DNA from: Ramlibacter sp.
GTDB taxonomy: Bacteria; Pseudomonadota; Gammaproteobacteria; Burkholderiales; Burkholderiaceae_C
Assembly: GCA_019635435.1 (NCBI GenBank)
Contig: JAHBZM010000001.1
Location: forward strand, 2,480,001 to 2,544,000
Direction of reading: 5' to 3'
DNA: 64,000 nt
Made by a program: the position numbers and the translations under genes. The notes beneath the pieces were generated by a model. That model saw only the letters and a program-made list of their open reading frames with translations. It was not told the origin of the DNA and did no database searches. Of this stretch, positions 17,570 through 25,190 are shown in pieces. Position 1 is the stretch's first letter, and each line of letters begins with the position of its first letter.

Positions 17570-18574
17570 TCAGGCTCCTGTGGCTTGGCGGGCGTTGAAC
17601 GGCGTGGGCCCGGCAAAAGCCTTGCCCAGGGCTTCATAGGCGGCGCGCTGCTCGGCGGTATCGGCCGGGGGCAGGGCGATCTCGAGCACGAGGTACAGAT
17701 CGCCCGGCTCCTTGCCCGGAATGCCCCGGCCCTTGAGCCGCAGCTTCTTGGCGGGGCCCCAGCCGGCGGGCACCGTCACCTCGGCCTCGCCGGTGGGCGT
17801 GTGCACGTTGACCTGCGCGCCCAGCGCGGCCTCCCACGGGGCCAGCGGCAGGCGCTGGTACACATCGCGCCCCTGGGCATGCCAGCGCGCGTCGGGCTTG
17901 AACACCACCTCCAGCAGCAAATCACCGGCCGGCCCGCCGCCAAACCCTGGCGAGCCCTGGCCCGCCAGGCGGATGTGCTGGCCCTCGCGCACGCCCTGCG
18001 GGATCTTGACCTGCAGCTCGCGCTCTTGCTGCACCACGTGGCCCGCATCGTCCAGATGCGCGCCGCGCAGGCTCAGCGTGCGCTCGGCGCCGTGGTAAGC
18101 GTCGAGCAGATCGAGCTCGATCCTCGCGTGGTGGTCTTCGCCGCGCATCTGCGGCTGGCGGCCGTCAAAGCCGCCGCCCCCACCACCGCCTGGCCCTGCG
18201 CCGCCCGGGCGCTGCGCCCGCTGGCCCCGCGCCGCCCGGCCAAACAGCTCCTCAAAAAAGTCGCTGTGCAGGCCCGCGCCGCCACCGCCATCGCCCGAGA
18301 ACTCAAAGCCCGCGTCCCAGTTGGGCGGCGGTCGAAACTCCTGCCCCGCGCGCGCATGCGTCTGCTGGCCCAGCGCGTCGTAGGCGGCGCGCTTTTCGGG
18401 GTCGGACAACACGGCGTTGGCCTCGTTCACCTCGGCCATGCGCGCGGCGGCGTCGGCCTCCTTGCTCACGTCGGGGTGGTACTTGCGCGCGAGCTTGCGA
18501 AAGGCCTTTTTGACATCGTCCTGGGTGGCGGACTTGTCCAGGCCCAGCGTCTTGTAGTAGTCCTTGAACTCCAT
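17570..18574 (-). CDS. cbpA: Curved DNA-binding protein CbpA (DnaJ-like co-chaperone)
   Basis: 334 residues. J-domain at 1-70 with the HPD motif (KLARKYHPDVSKEAD), a Gly/Phe-rich linker including a run of glycines (GPGGGGGGGFDG), then the DnaJ C-terminal substrate-binding barrels (LDLLDAYHGAERTLSLRG, IPQGVREGQHIRLAGQG, DLLLEVVFKPDARW, LRLKGRGIPGKEPGDLYL). The zinc-finger domain of true DnaJ is absent, which identifies CbpA. Works with DnaK and binds curved DNA in stationary phase in E. coli. Confidence 0.95.
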   Translation of the reverse strand: MEFKDYYKTLGLDKSATQDDVKKAFRKLARKYHPDVSKEADAAARMAEVNEANAVLSDPEKRAAYDALGQQTHARAGQEFRPPPNWDAGFEFSGDGGGGAGLHSDFFEELFGRAARGQRAQRPGGAGPGGGGGGGFDGRQPQMRGEDHHARIELDLLDAYHGAERTLSLRGAHLDDAGHVVQQERELQVKIPQGVREGQHIRLAGQGSPGFGGGPAGDLLLEVVFKPDARWHAQGRDVYQRLPLAPWEAALGAQVNVHTPTGEAEVTVPAGWGPAKKLRLKGRGIPGKEPGDLYLVLEIALPPADTAEQRAAYEALGKAFAGPTPFNARQATGA

Positions 18575-18677
18575 GCGATCTCCTGGCTGAGGCGATCATT
18601 GTGGCGCGGTGGCGGGAAGAATGGCGTCAGACAAGGGCGCCTGGCCTGGGCGACCGCCTTCCCGGCATTGCTGACAA

Positions 18678-18732
18678 TTTTCAATCCAAAAAAACAGGCT
18701 ATGCTCTGGTGTCTATGCGCATGCCATGCGCA
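18678..18732 (+). promoter_or_regulatory. ccdAB promoter with palindromic operator
   Basis: A -10-like TATGCT (18700-18705) has TTTTCA (18678-18683) 16 bp upstream. Just downstream is a near-perfect palindrome TGCGCATG-C-CATGCGCA (18716-18732), 8-bp arms around one base, 16 bp before the ccdA start. The placement suits autorepression by the CcdA-CcdB complex, as known for the F-plasmid system (inference). Confidence 0.5.
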
Positions 18733-18748
18733 GAAAGAAAGGGTCAAC

Positions 18749-18994
18749 ATGGCTGAACCCGCATTGGCGCGCAAACGTGCCATCAACCTGAGCTTGAGCG
18801 AACACCTGATTGACAAGGCCCGGCAATACAGCACCAACCTGTCTGCCACGGTTGATACCTTGCTGGCGGGCTACGTCGAGCAGCAGCAACACGAACGCGC
18901 CAGCCATCAGCAGTGGGCCAACGACTGCGCAGCCGGCTGGAACGCGGTGCACGAAAAGGTCGGTTCCTTTGCTGACGAGCATTCCACCTTGTAG
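18749..18994 (+). CDS. ccdA: Type II antitoxin CcdA
   Basis: 81-residue antitoxin. N-terminal ribbon-helix-helix DNA-binding segment (KRAINLSLSEHLIDKARQYS) and a C-terminal toxin-binding part with W-x-E-type features (WANDCAAGWNAVHEKVGSFADEHSTL) matching the CcdA pattern of NAFVDEHG and FADE..x. The ATG at 18749 has AAAGGG upstream. Followed 8 bp later by ccdB. Confidence 0.92.
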   Translation: MAEPALARKRAINLSLSEHLIDKARQYSTNLSATVDTLLAGYVEQQQHERASHQQWANDCAAGWNAVHEKVGSFADEHSTL

Positions 18995-19002
18995 GCCTGC
19001 CC

Positions 19003-19332
19003 ATGCCCCAGTTTGATGTTCACCGGAACAAGGGGGCGCTGAAGGAGGCGATTCCTTTTGTGGTGGTGGTGCAGTCGTCGCTTTTTGACGGCTACCGGCG
19101 TCGGGTGGTGGTGCCCTTGGTCCGACGCAGCACGCTGCCGCGTACTGCCGCCATGGCGGGCTCCCGCATGAACCCTGTGTTTCGCGTCAAGGCCGTTGAT
19201 GTGGTGCTGCACCCGCTTGACATGGTGTCTGTGGCGATTGACCAGCTGGGCGAGCATGTGGGCTCACTGGCTGAACAGGGGCAGCAGATTGCCGATGCAC
19301 TGGATGAGTTGCTGACCCGGTCCTGGCGTTAG
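19003..19332 (+). CDS. ccdB: Type II toxin CcdB (DNA gyrase poison)
   Basis: 109 residues. Poisons the GyrA subunit of DNA gyrase when not bound by CcdA. Matches CcdB throughout: MPQFDVHRN, IPFVVVVQSSLFDGYRRRVVVPL, AGSRMNPVFRVKAVDVVLHPLDMVSV and LGEHVGSLAEQGQQIADALDELL. The C-terminus ends SWR, whereas the F-plasmid toxin ends WGI, residues important for gyrase poisoning; activity of this copy therefore cannot be assumed. Overlap-free but coupled to ccdA (8-bp gap). Confidence 0.93.
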   Translation: MPQFDVHRNKGALKEAIPFVVVVQSSLFDGYRRRVVVPLVRRSTLPRTAAMAGSRMNPVFRVKAVDVVLHPLDMVSVAIDQLGEHVGSLAEQGQQIADALDELLTRSWR

Positions 19333-19333
19333 T

Positions 19334-19549
19334 CCCGCGCCGTCTGCGGCGGTGGAGTCGGAAAAAGTGGCCACCTGCTACAGCGAGCTGTGCAGCGGGC
19401 CGGAAGCCCAGGGCATCAACCTGAGTGACTTCGACATGATGATTGTGGCGCATGCGATTGCTGTGGGGGCCACCTTGGTCAGCCGGGACAAGGCGTTTGC
19501 GCAGGTGAACGCTCTGGACCCGGCGCGACTGGCACTGCAGGTTTGGTGA
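19334..19549 (+). pseudogene. Remnant of a VapC-like PIN-domain toxin (C-terminal half)
   Basis: The frame directly after ccdB encodes VESEKVATCYSELCSGPEAQG and then INLSDFDMMIVAHAIAVGATLVSRD, which matches the C-terminal half of VapC PIN ribonucleases (the D-x-x-I-A-A-H-A helix and the strand before the last acidic residue). The N-terminal part with the first catalytic aspartate is missing, and no ATG precedes it; only a GTG at 19352. It looks like debris of a second toxin-antitoxin pair. Confidence 0.6.
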
Positions 19550-19625
19550 CCAGCGGCAAGTTTGAACCCGGAACAGCCCCGCGCGCCGCCTGGACGCACG
19601 CGGCCACCTCAGCCGGCCATTCCCC

Positions 19626-20678
19626 CTAAGTCACCACTGCCAGCAGCGCAATGCCCGCGGCATAGAGCGCCACCAGCCCCCAGCCATCCCAGCCCAGGCC
19701 GGCGTACTTGCGCCGGGGCTGCAGCTTGAGGCTGGCGATGACCAGCAGCGTCATGGCCAGGCCCAGCACCGTCATGAAGAGGGGCGCCAGGCCCGTGCCC
19801 GGCAGCACGGCCTGGCCCGTGATCAGCGAGGCCAGCACCAGCAGCACGGGCAGCACCGCGTTGCCGCCCAGAATGTCGCTGGTGGCCAGCGCGTATTCGC
19901 CGCGCAGCGTGGCGGGCAGGCCGGTGGCCACCTCGGGCAGGGCGGTGGAGGCCGCCAGCACCGTGGCGCCAAACACTGCGCCGCTCATGCCCCAGTGCTC
20001 GGCCAGTGCGTCGCCCGACAGCTCCAGCAGCACGCCGCCGGCCAGCGTGAACAGCGCCGCCACCGCAAACAGGGCGCCCGTGCGCAGCAGCTGGCGGCGG
20101 CTGGCCTGGGTGGCTTGGGCAGCTTGAGTAGGGGGCCGCTGGCTGGCGGGTTGCTGGCCCGGCTTTTGGGCGCTGGCAGCCTTGGCCTGGCTTGCCCGGC
20201 GGATCAGCAGCAGCCCGCTCAGCCAGGCCAGCACCATCAGCGCGCCGTCGGGCGTGACGCGCCAGAAAATCCAGCCTTGGGGCAGCTGGTGCCCCACCAG
20301 CACCAGACCCAGCAGCACCGCCACCAAGGTGCCCTCGATCAGCAGCGATGGCGACGCGGCGCGGGCCAGCAGCGGCACGCGGCCCTTGTTGCCCGCCACG
20401 TCAAACAGCGCCAGCAGCAGCGTCTGGATGGCAATGCCGCCCAGCAGGTTGCCCACGGCCACCTCCACCCGCCCGCTGGCCGCGGCGCTGACCGTGATGG
20501 CGATCTCGGGCAGGTTGGTCACGATGGCCAGCAGGAGCAGGCCGCCCATCTCTTGCCCCCAGCCAAAGGCCTCGTCCAGCGCGTCGGTGGCGCGGGCCAG
20601 CACCACGCCCGCGCCGCAGACGGCGGCGGCCGCGGCGGTGTAGACCAGGATGAGGGCGAGGGGGGTGAGGGTGGTCAT
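19626..20678 (-). CDS. Calcium/cation antiporter (CaCA) family membrane protein
   Basis: 350 residues, two homologous halves each with the NCX alpha-repeat feel: the first GGLLLLAIVTNLPEIAITV followed by GNLLGGIAIQTLL, the second GATVLAASTALPEVATGL followed by SDILGGNAVLPVL. These contain the acidic residues of the Na+/Ca2+ exchanger family. A hydrophilic Gln/Ala/Pro linker near residues 180-215 joins the halves, as in other CaCA proteins. About ten membrane segments. The ATG at 20678 was chosen because it leads directly into the first membrane segment. Transported ion unknown. Divergent from the Fic gene. Confidence 0.85.
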   Translation of the reverse strand: MTTLTPLALILVYTAAAAAVCGAGVVLARATDALDEAFGWGQEMGGLLLLAIVTNLPEIAITVSAAASGRVEVAVGNLLGGIAIQTLLLALFDVAGNKGRVPLLARAASPSLLIEGTLVAVLLGLVLVGHQLPQGWIFWRVTPDGALMVLAWLSGLLLIRRASQAKAASAQKPGQQPASQRPPTQAAQATQASRRQLLRTGALFAVAALFTLAGGVLLELSGDALAEHWGMSGAVFGATVLAASTALPEVATGLPATLRGEYALATSDILGGNAVLPVLLVLASLITGQAVLPGTGLAPLFMTVLGLAMTLLVIASLKLQPRRKYAGLGWDGWGLVALYAAGIALLAVVT

Positions 20679-20790
20679 GGGCAGGGCAGAGGTGGCTGGG
20701 CCCAGCGGCAGCCCAGTGGGGATTGTGGGGCCCTTTGGGTGACGATCAGGCCGTTTTGACTTGATGTCGTTGCCCGCGCCATCATTCTTG

Positions 20791-20825
20791 AACATGTCGT
20801 TATTTATTTGAAATGACGACATGTT
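20791..20825. promoter_or_regulatory. Long inverted repeat upstream of the Fic gene
   Basis: Perfect 10-bp arms AACATGTCGT (20791-20800) and ACGACATGTT (20816-20825) around a 15-bp AT-rich centre. Just downstream, TTGACG (near 20832) and TAGGCT (near 20855) could be -35 and -10 elements of the Fic gene. Probable operator, perhaps for the winged-helix region of the Fic protein itself (inference). Confidence 0.5.
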
Positions 20826-20891
20826 TTGTTGACGTGTCGCTGCAGATCACATAGGCTAGTCAATCTGTCGCTAAAACCGGGTTTTTCCATC

Positions 20892-22010
20892 ATGAGCGAG
20901 CACGCAAGCGCCTGGCGCCCAGAAATTCCGTACAACCAATTGCCAGTGTTGCCGCCAACGCATGAGCTGGAAAGCCGTGCCGTGCTCAAGGCCTGCATCG
21001 AGGCCCGCGCCGCGCTAGCCGAGCTGAAGCAGGCAGCGGAGCTGATTCCCAACCAGGCAATGCTCATCAACACTATTCCGTTGCTGGAAGCCAAAGACAG
21101 CTCGGAAATTGAGAACATCGTCACCACGACCGACAAGCTGTTCCAGCATGCCCAAGGGGAAGGAATGGCGGACCCGGCGACCAAAGAGGCGCTGCGCTAC
21201 CGCACTGCGCTGCATCAAGGCTTCCAGTCACTCAAAGACCGCCCGCTCTGCACCGCCACGGCGGTGGAAATCTGCCGGACCCTCAAGGGCGTGGACATGG
21301 ACATCCGCCGTACGCCGGGTACTCAGCTGGCCAACGACCGCACCGGCGAGGTGGTGTACACCCCGCCAGAGGGCGAGGCGATGCTGCGCGAGCTGCTGGC
21401 CAATTGGGAGCGCTTTTTGCACAACCAGACCGAGCTCGACCCATTGATCCGCATGGCCGTTGGGCACTATCAGTTTGAAGCCATCCACCCGTTTACTGAC
21501 GGCAATGGCCGTACCGGCAGGGTTGTGAACATCCTGTTTCTTATCCAGCAGGAACTACTGGGCTTACCCATCTTGTACCTGAGCCGGCATGTCATTGCGC
21601 ATAAGGCCGACTACTACCGACTCCTGCTGGAGGTAACGCGTGACCAAGCCTGGGAGCCCTGGTTGCTGTTCATGTTGCAGGCGGTGGCCGAAACGTCGAA
21701 GTGGACCACGGCCAAGATTGCCGCAATCCGCCAATTGGCCGAACACACAACCGAGCACGTGCGCACCCGCCTGCCAAAAATCTACAGCCGCGAACTGGTG
21801 GATGTGATCTTTGAGCAACCCTATTGCCGCATCGGCAACCTGGTGGACAAAGGCATTGCGCAGCGCCAGGCTGCGTCGCGCTATTTGCACGCCCTGGCCG
21901 CCCTGGGCGTGCTGGTTGAAATGGCTGCGGGCAAAGAAAGGCTCTTTATCCACCCCAAGCTGATGCAACTGATCAGCCGCGACAGCAACCGGTTCCAGCT
22001 GTACGCCTGA
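20892..22010 (+). CDS. Fic family protein (predicted AMP-transferase)
   Basis: 372 residues. Fic enzymes transfer AMP (or another nucleotide part) to protein hydroxyls. Residues about 1-80 form the Fic N-terminal domain (YNQLPVLPPTHELESRAVLKA) and include SSEIEN, which fits the inhibitory motif S/T-x-x-x-E-G/N of class II Fic proteins, keeping the enzyme auto-inhibited. The catalytic loop HPFTDGNGRTGR is intact (His near 199). The C-terminal 90 residues look like a winged-helix module (YCRIGNLVDKGIAQRQAASRYLHALAALGVLVEM). Base composition is less GC-rich than the neighbours. Its stop touches the end of the convergent lipoprotein gene. Confidence 0.94.
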   Translation: MSEHASAWRPEIPYNQLPVLPPTHELESRAVLKACIEARAALAELKQAAELIPNQAMLINTIPLLEAKDSSEIENIVTTTDKLFQHAQGEGMADPATKEALRYRTALHQGFQSLKDRPLCTATAVEICRTLKGVDMDIRRTPGTQLANDRTGEVVYTPPEGEAMLRELLANWERFLHNQTELDPLIRMAVGHYQFEAIHPFTDGNGRTGRVVNILFLIQQELLGLPILYLSRHVIAHKADYYRLLLEVTRDQAWEPWLLFMLQAVAETSKWTTAKIAAIRQLAEHTTEHVRTRLPKIYSRELVDVIFEQPYCRIGNLVDKGIAQRQAASRYLHALAALGVLVEMAAGKERLFIHPKLMQLISRDSNRFQLYA

Positions 22011-22583
22011 TTACTTCTCCCGCAAGATCGTCAGCTCGACGCAGCCATGGTTGTTGCCGTACATCGCACGCCAGTCGTTGGCGAAGGCCTGGAGCTCGAC
22101 GGTCGCCTGCCCGGTGCCTTCGATCGTCCGGCCGTGGCCGATGAGGACGTAATCGGCCGCCTCCTTGCCACGCGCACCGACCAGCGAATACATGGGCGAG
22201 TGGCTGTCGCGCGCAAAAAGCCGGGCCAGCCGCTCCAGGGCCGACGCCATGGTGCCGGTCCAGCCCGAGGCCAGGTCGCTCTCAATGCCCTTGTCGCGCC
22301 AATCGCGGGCGGGGCCCGCGCTGACCACGTACCGCGCGCCGGGCTCCAGGAGCACACCGGTACGGTTCCACAGGCAGCGGGCATCCACCATGGCCCTGGC
22401 GCCTTCGCCGGCCTTGAGCGTGCGTGCCTGCGGGGTGGGCTGCACCAGGCAAAGCGGCTGCGGCTGCAGCCGGTGGTCGCAGGTCTGGATGTAGTCCCTG
22501 GCCTCTTGCGAAAGGGTTGTGCACCCCGCCGCCAGCAGGCAGCCCATGCACCAAAGCGCAGTGCGTGCCCAGGCCCTGCTCAT
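22011..22583 (-). CDS. Lipoprotein with a LecA-like (PA-IL) C-terminal domain
   Basis: 190 residues. Signal peptide with lipobox LLAAGC (Cys near 21). The remaining part has no family I can name with certainty, but the order GVLLEPGARYVV, DWRDKGIESD, YSLVGARG, YVLIGHG, TVELQAFANDW and YGNNHGCVEL resembles the PA-IL/LecA galactose lectin fold, where YGNN-x-G lies in the calcium/sugar site region. Its start overlaps the hydrolase gene by ATGA, so the two work together. It could be a surface lectin or an inhibitor of the hydrolase (inference). Confidence 0.65.
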   Translation of the reverse strand: MSRAWARTALWCMGCLLAAGCTTLSQEARDYIQTCDHRLQPQPLCLVQPTPQARTLKAGEGARAMVDARCLWNRTGVLLEPGARYVVSAGPARDWRDKGIESDLASGWTGTMASALERLARLFARDSHSPMYSLVGARGKEAADYVLIGHGRTIEGTGQATVELQAFANDWRAMYGNNHGCVELTILREK

Positions 22584-23632
22584 GCAACGTCACCTTGCTT
22601 GGGCACGGCCATGTAGCACACGGAGCCATCGGGCTCGCAGCGCTGGGGGTAGACCGTTTTGGGGGATTCGTCCAGCCCGAAGTCCACCTGCGAGGCAAAC
22701 AGCCGCGAGAACAGCTTTTTTGCCGCCTTGGTGGGGCTCTTGACGAAATAGGCGTGGCCGCCGAAGTCGTTCGGTGCGTCGGAGAAGCTTATGTAACGCA
22801 CCCCTTCGCGGTGCAGCAGGTCGGGGCCAGGGTCGGTGCCCAGCTTGGTTTGCTCGCCATCGGCCACATAGGCGGCAAACAGCACGCTGTCGCCCCGGTT
22901 GTAGGTCACATAGGTACGGCCCTTGGGCCTGAACCGGGTCAGCCACTCGGCATGCCCTGACGACCGCACGCAGGGCGCGAGCAGCACCACGTTGTGGGCC
23001 GTGCTGGCCGATTCGGTCGCCCCCGGAACCTGCAGGCTGTACTGGAACAGTTGGCCGCCCAGTGAATGGATGGCCAGCGAAAACGGCTGGGCGTTGGCCT
23101 GAAGCCGCGCGGTGCCCAGCAGCCGCAGCATGCGGGCGAAGGCATCGACCGAATCCCTGGCGTTGGTCTGGGCCTGGCGGTACCGGCGGATCTTGTTCTG
23201 GATGGGGCCCTTGGTCCGGTTTTGAGGCGTGACGCCGCTGAACTCTTCCTCGTCGCCGCCGCCTTCGTTGGCGCTCAGGCCCGGCAACGGCGAGCCGTCT
23301 GCCAGAAACCCCTCTGATGCCCACGAGAACGCCAGAACCAAGCATCCGGGATAGAGCTTCTGCAGGTCCGCCGAGCGGCGGAAACAGTCGGCCGGCGTGT
23401 TGTTGTTGCCATGGACGTACAGCAGCAGCGGCGCCGCGCCCTGGAACAGCGGCTGCAACTGGTCAAGCGCGTCCTTCTGGCTGACGTTGTCCTTGATGCC
23501 CTGCAGCTTCCAGCCGCTCCCGCCGGCGGTGACGTCGGCCAGGGCCAGGCGGGTGCCCCCTGGCTGGAAGCTGCGCTTGAATGCTGAGGCGCCGCTGCCG
23601 GGCCCAATTTCGCGGTTGGTGAAGACAAGCAT
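22580..23632 (-). CDS. DUF900-type alpha/beta hydrolase
   Basis: 350 residues. Hydrolase core: PLLLYVHGNNNTPADCFRRSADLQ (oxyanion region), LVLAFSWASEG, and LAIHSLGGQLFQYSL with the nucleophilic serine in H-S-x-G; a plausible final histidine lies in DFGGHAYFVKS. An inserted acidic segment (ANEGGGDEEEFSGVTPQNRTKG) precedes the nucleophile helix. No signal peptide from the ATG at 23632. Overlaps the lipoprotein gene by 4 bp. The substrate is not predictable; DUF900 relatives are esterase/lipase-like. Confidence 0.8.
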   Translation of the reverse strand: MLVFTNREIGPGSGASAFKRSFQPGGTRLALADVTAGGSGWKLQGIKDNVSQKDALDQLQPLFQGAAPLLLYVHGNNNTPADCFRRSADLQKLYPGCLVLAFSWASEGFLADGSPLPGLSANEGGGDEEEFSGVTPQNRTKGPIQNKIRRYRQAQTNARDSVDAFARMLRLLGTARLQANAQPFSLAIHSLGGQLFQYSLQVPGATESASTAHNVVLLAPCVRSSGHAEWLTRFRPKGRTYVTYNRGDSVLFAAYVADGEQTKLGTDPGPDLLHREGVRYISFSDAPNDFGGHAYFVKSPTKAAKKLFSRLFASQVDFGLDESPKTVYPQRCEPDGSVCYMAVPKQGDVA

Positions 23633-23788
23633 GGGAAGGTTAAGGTGAGTTGGGTTGCGAGGGCCCGCGACGGCGGGCGGGCCCGAGTTTATGCCGTGGC
23701 AGCGGGCACCCATGCGGGTGTTTTCGCGTAATCAATTCTGGGGAGGAAGCGAGCACGCGGGCCTGTGGCCGGGTGCCGTGGTGGTGTG

Positions 23789-23857
23789 AATTGCTATGGT
23801 TTGTGTAGCGCGCAGTGGCCGCCGGTATTGGACTCCAGGCACTTTTGGCACTGAAAC
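23789..23857. repeat. Short dispersed repeat, copy B
   Basis: Same arrangement as copy A: hairpin GCTATGGTTTGTGTAGC, then GCGCAGTGGCCGCCGG, TTGGACTCCAGGCACTTTTGGC. It lies in the 373-bp gap between the hydrolase and the GIY-YIG gene (23633-24005), at the left border of the defence island. The rest of that gap shows no gene, promoter or terminator that I can support. Confidence 0.7.
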
Positions 23858-24005
23858 TGATCTTGTGGTGGTGCCAGGCGGCCATTCAAGCGTTCTCGAC
23901 GCGCTTGTTGACTTTTTGAGTCTCGCGGGGGAGGAGAGCGGTGCGTTCCCTGCAAGGCGATTCGATCCCCAGTTCGTAGGAGATGCCTTGCCGAAGGGGC
24001 CGAAA

Positions 24006-24941
24006 ATGGGCAATAGCGGCGACACTATGGCGGTTCTAGCAAACCCTTGCGCTCCAATGACAAGCAACCAGGCAGTTCGTCCGCAAACCATCCAGATTTT
24101 CTTGCCCCACGGGGACCCGCGCGGTATTCGCATTGCCGAGCTAACAACGCGGATCGTGCAGATCATCGAAGTACCTCGCAAGCTGTTGCCCGAGTTCGTG
24201 CGGATGCCAGAAAGCGAACAGGTTGCACTCTATTTTCTGTTTGGTGGCGCCGACGATGGCGCGGAACCTCGTGTCTACATCGGCCAGACGGGCGACCTCC
24301 GCCAACGGTTGGCAAAGCATCACAGAGAAAAAGAATTCTGGGAACGGGCCTTGGTGTTGATATCTCGTACCAACAGCCTCACAAATACCCATGCGCTTTT
24401 TCTGGAATGGCTCTGCGTCCAAAGTGCACGGCGGGCAGGCCGATATGGCGATGAGAACGGCAACTCCGGGTCGCGCCCGCACACCCCCGCGCCGTTGGAG
24501 GCGGATTGCCTGGAGATTTACGACACCGGCCGAACGCTGTTGGCAACTCTGGGCTTCCCGCTGTTTGAGCCCGTCGCTAAACCTTCACCTGCAGCCAGTA
24601 CAGAAACGGAGGATGAATTTGTGTGCACAGCTACTGGTGCAAGAGGGCGAGGCCTGTACACCGAAGAGGGGTTTGTTGTGCTGGCCGGCTCGGTGGGTCG
24701 CCTCGAAAGCGTCCCTTCCATCATTGGGACTGCGGGCGGGCGACTGCGTGAACGGCTGTTGGAGTCTGGTGCGATGGAAGCGCAGGGCGATAAGGTCGTT
24801 TTTCGCCGCGATCATCTGTTCAGGTCCCCAAGCATGGCTGCCTTGGCTCTGCTTGGGCGGACGGCCAATGGGTGGCTGGAGTGGAAGACGGCAGATGGCC
24901 GTACTCTTGATGCTGTGAGGCGCCAGCAGCCGCTGGTATAG
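24006..24941 (+). CDS. GIY-YIG nuclease family protein with C-terminal DUF4357
   Basis: 311 residues. An N-terminal region (QTIQIFLPHGDPRGIRIAEL) precedes a GIY-YIG-like core: VALYFLFG ... RVYIGQTGDLRQRLAKH, with the catalytic-type arginine in the helix and an acidic residue in FLEWLCVQSA. The C-terminus carries DUF4357 features (ARGRGLYTEEGFVVLAGS ... GWLEWKTADGRTLD), a domain frequent in restriction-associated proteins. The ATG at 24006 has GAAGGGG 6 bases upstream; the ATG at 24057 fits the family start equally well. Codon use is less GC-rich than the flanks, suggesting transfer. It heads the restriction-modification region, separated from hsdM by 249 bp. Confidence 0.85.
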   Translation: MGNSGDTMAVLANPCAPMTSNQAVRPQTIQIFLPHGDPRGIRIAELTTRIVQIIEVPRKLLPEFVRMPESEQVALYFLFGGADDGAEPRVYIGQTGDLRQRLAKHHREKEFWERALVLISRTNSLTNTHALFLEWLCVQSARRAGRYGDENGNSGSRPHTPAPLEADCLEIYDTGRTLLATLGFPLFEPVAKPSPAASTETEDEFVCTATGARGRGLYTEEGFVVLAGSVGRLESVPSIIGTAGGRLRERLLESGAMEAQGDKVVFRRDHLFRSPSMAALALLGRTANGWLEWKTADGRTLDAVRRQQPLV

Positions 24942-24964
24942 CGCGACCGCACGTTTCTATGATG

Positions 24965-24991
24965 ATCTGCCGTCTCAAATCGCTGGCAGAT
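24965..24991. other. Hairpin in the intergenic region before hsdM
   Basis: ATCTGCC (24965-24971) pairs with GGCAGAT (24985-24991), 13-nt loop, no T-run. The surrounding 24942-25190 is AT-richer than average and contains no gene I can support; the hsdM promoter should lie here, possibly around TTGTTG/TACATT near 25110-25135. An in-frame TAG at 25182 fixes the hsdM start at 25191. Confidence 0.3.
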
Positions 24992-25190
24992 GGGAGCGTG
25001 ATGGATGCGACACTGGCCACCTATGCCTCTGACCAACTAAGTGCCGTCTCATGTCTGACAAAGTACAAGAAAATCATCCGACTCAATTCCCCAACTGAAA
25101 ATGAAACCTTGTTGGCAAGCAGAAACCGTACATTAACAAATAGAGGAGTCGGTGCGTCAATACTCGTGTGTTGGCGCTCGTTAGTTTTCA

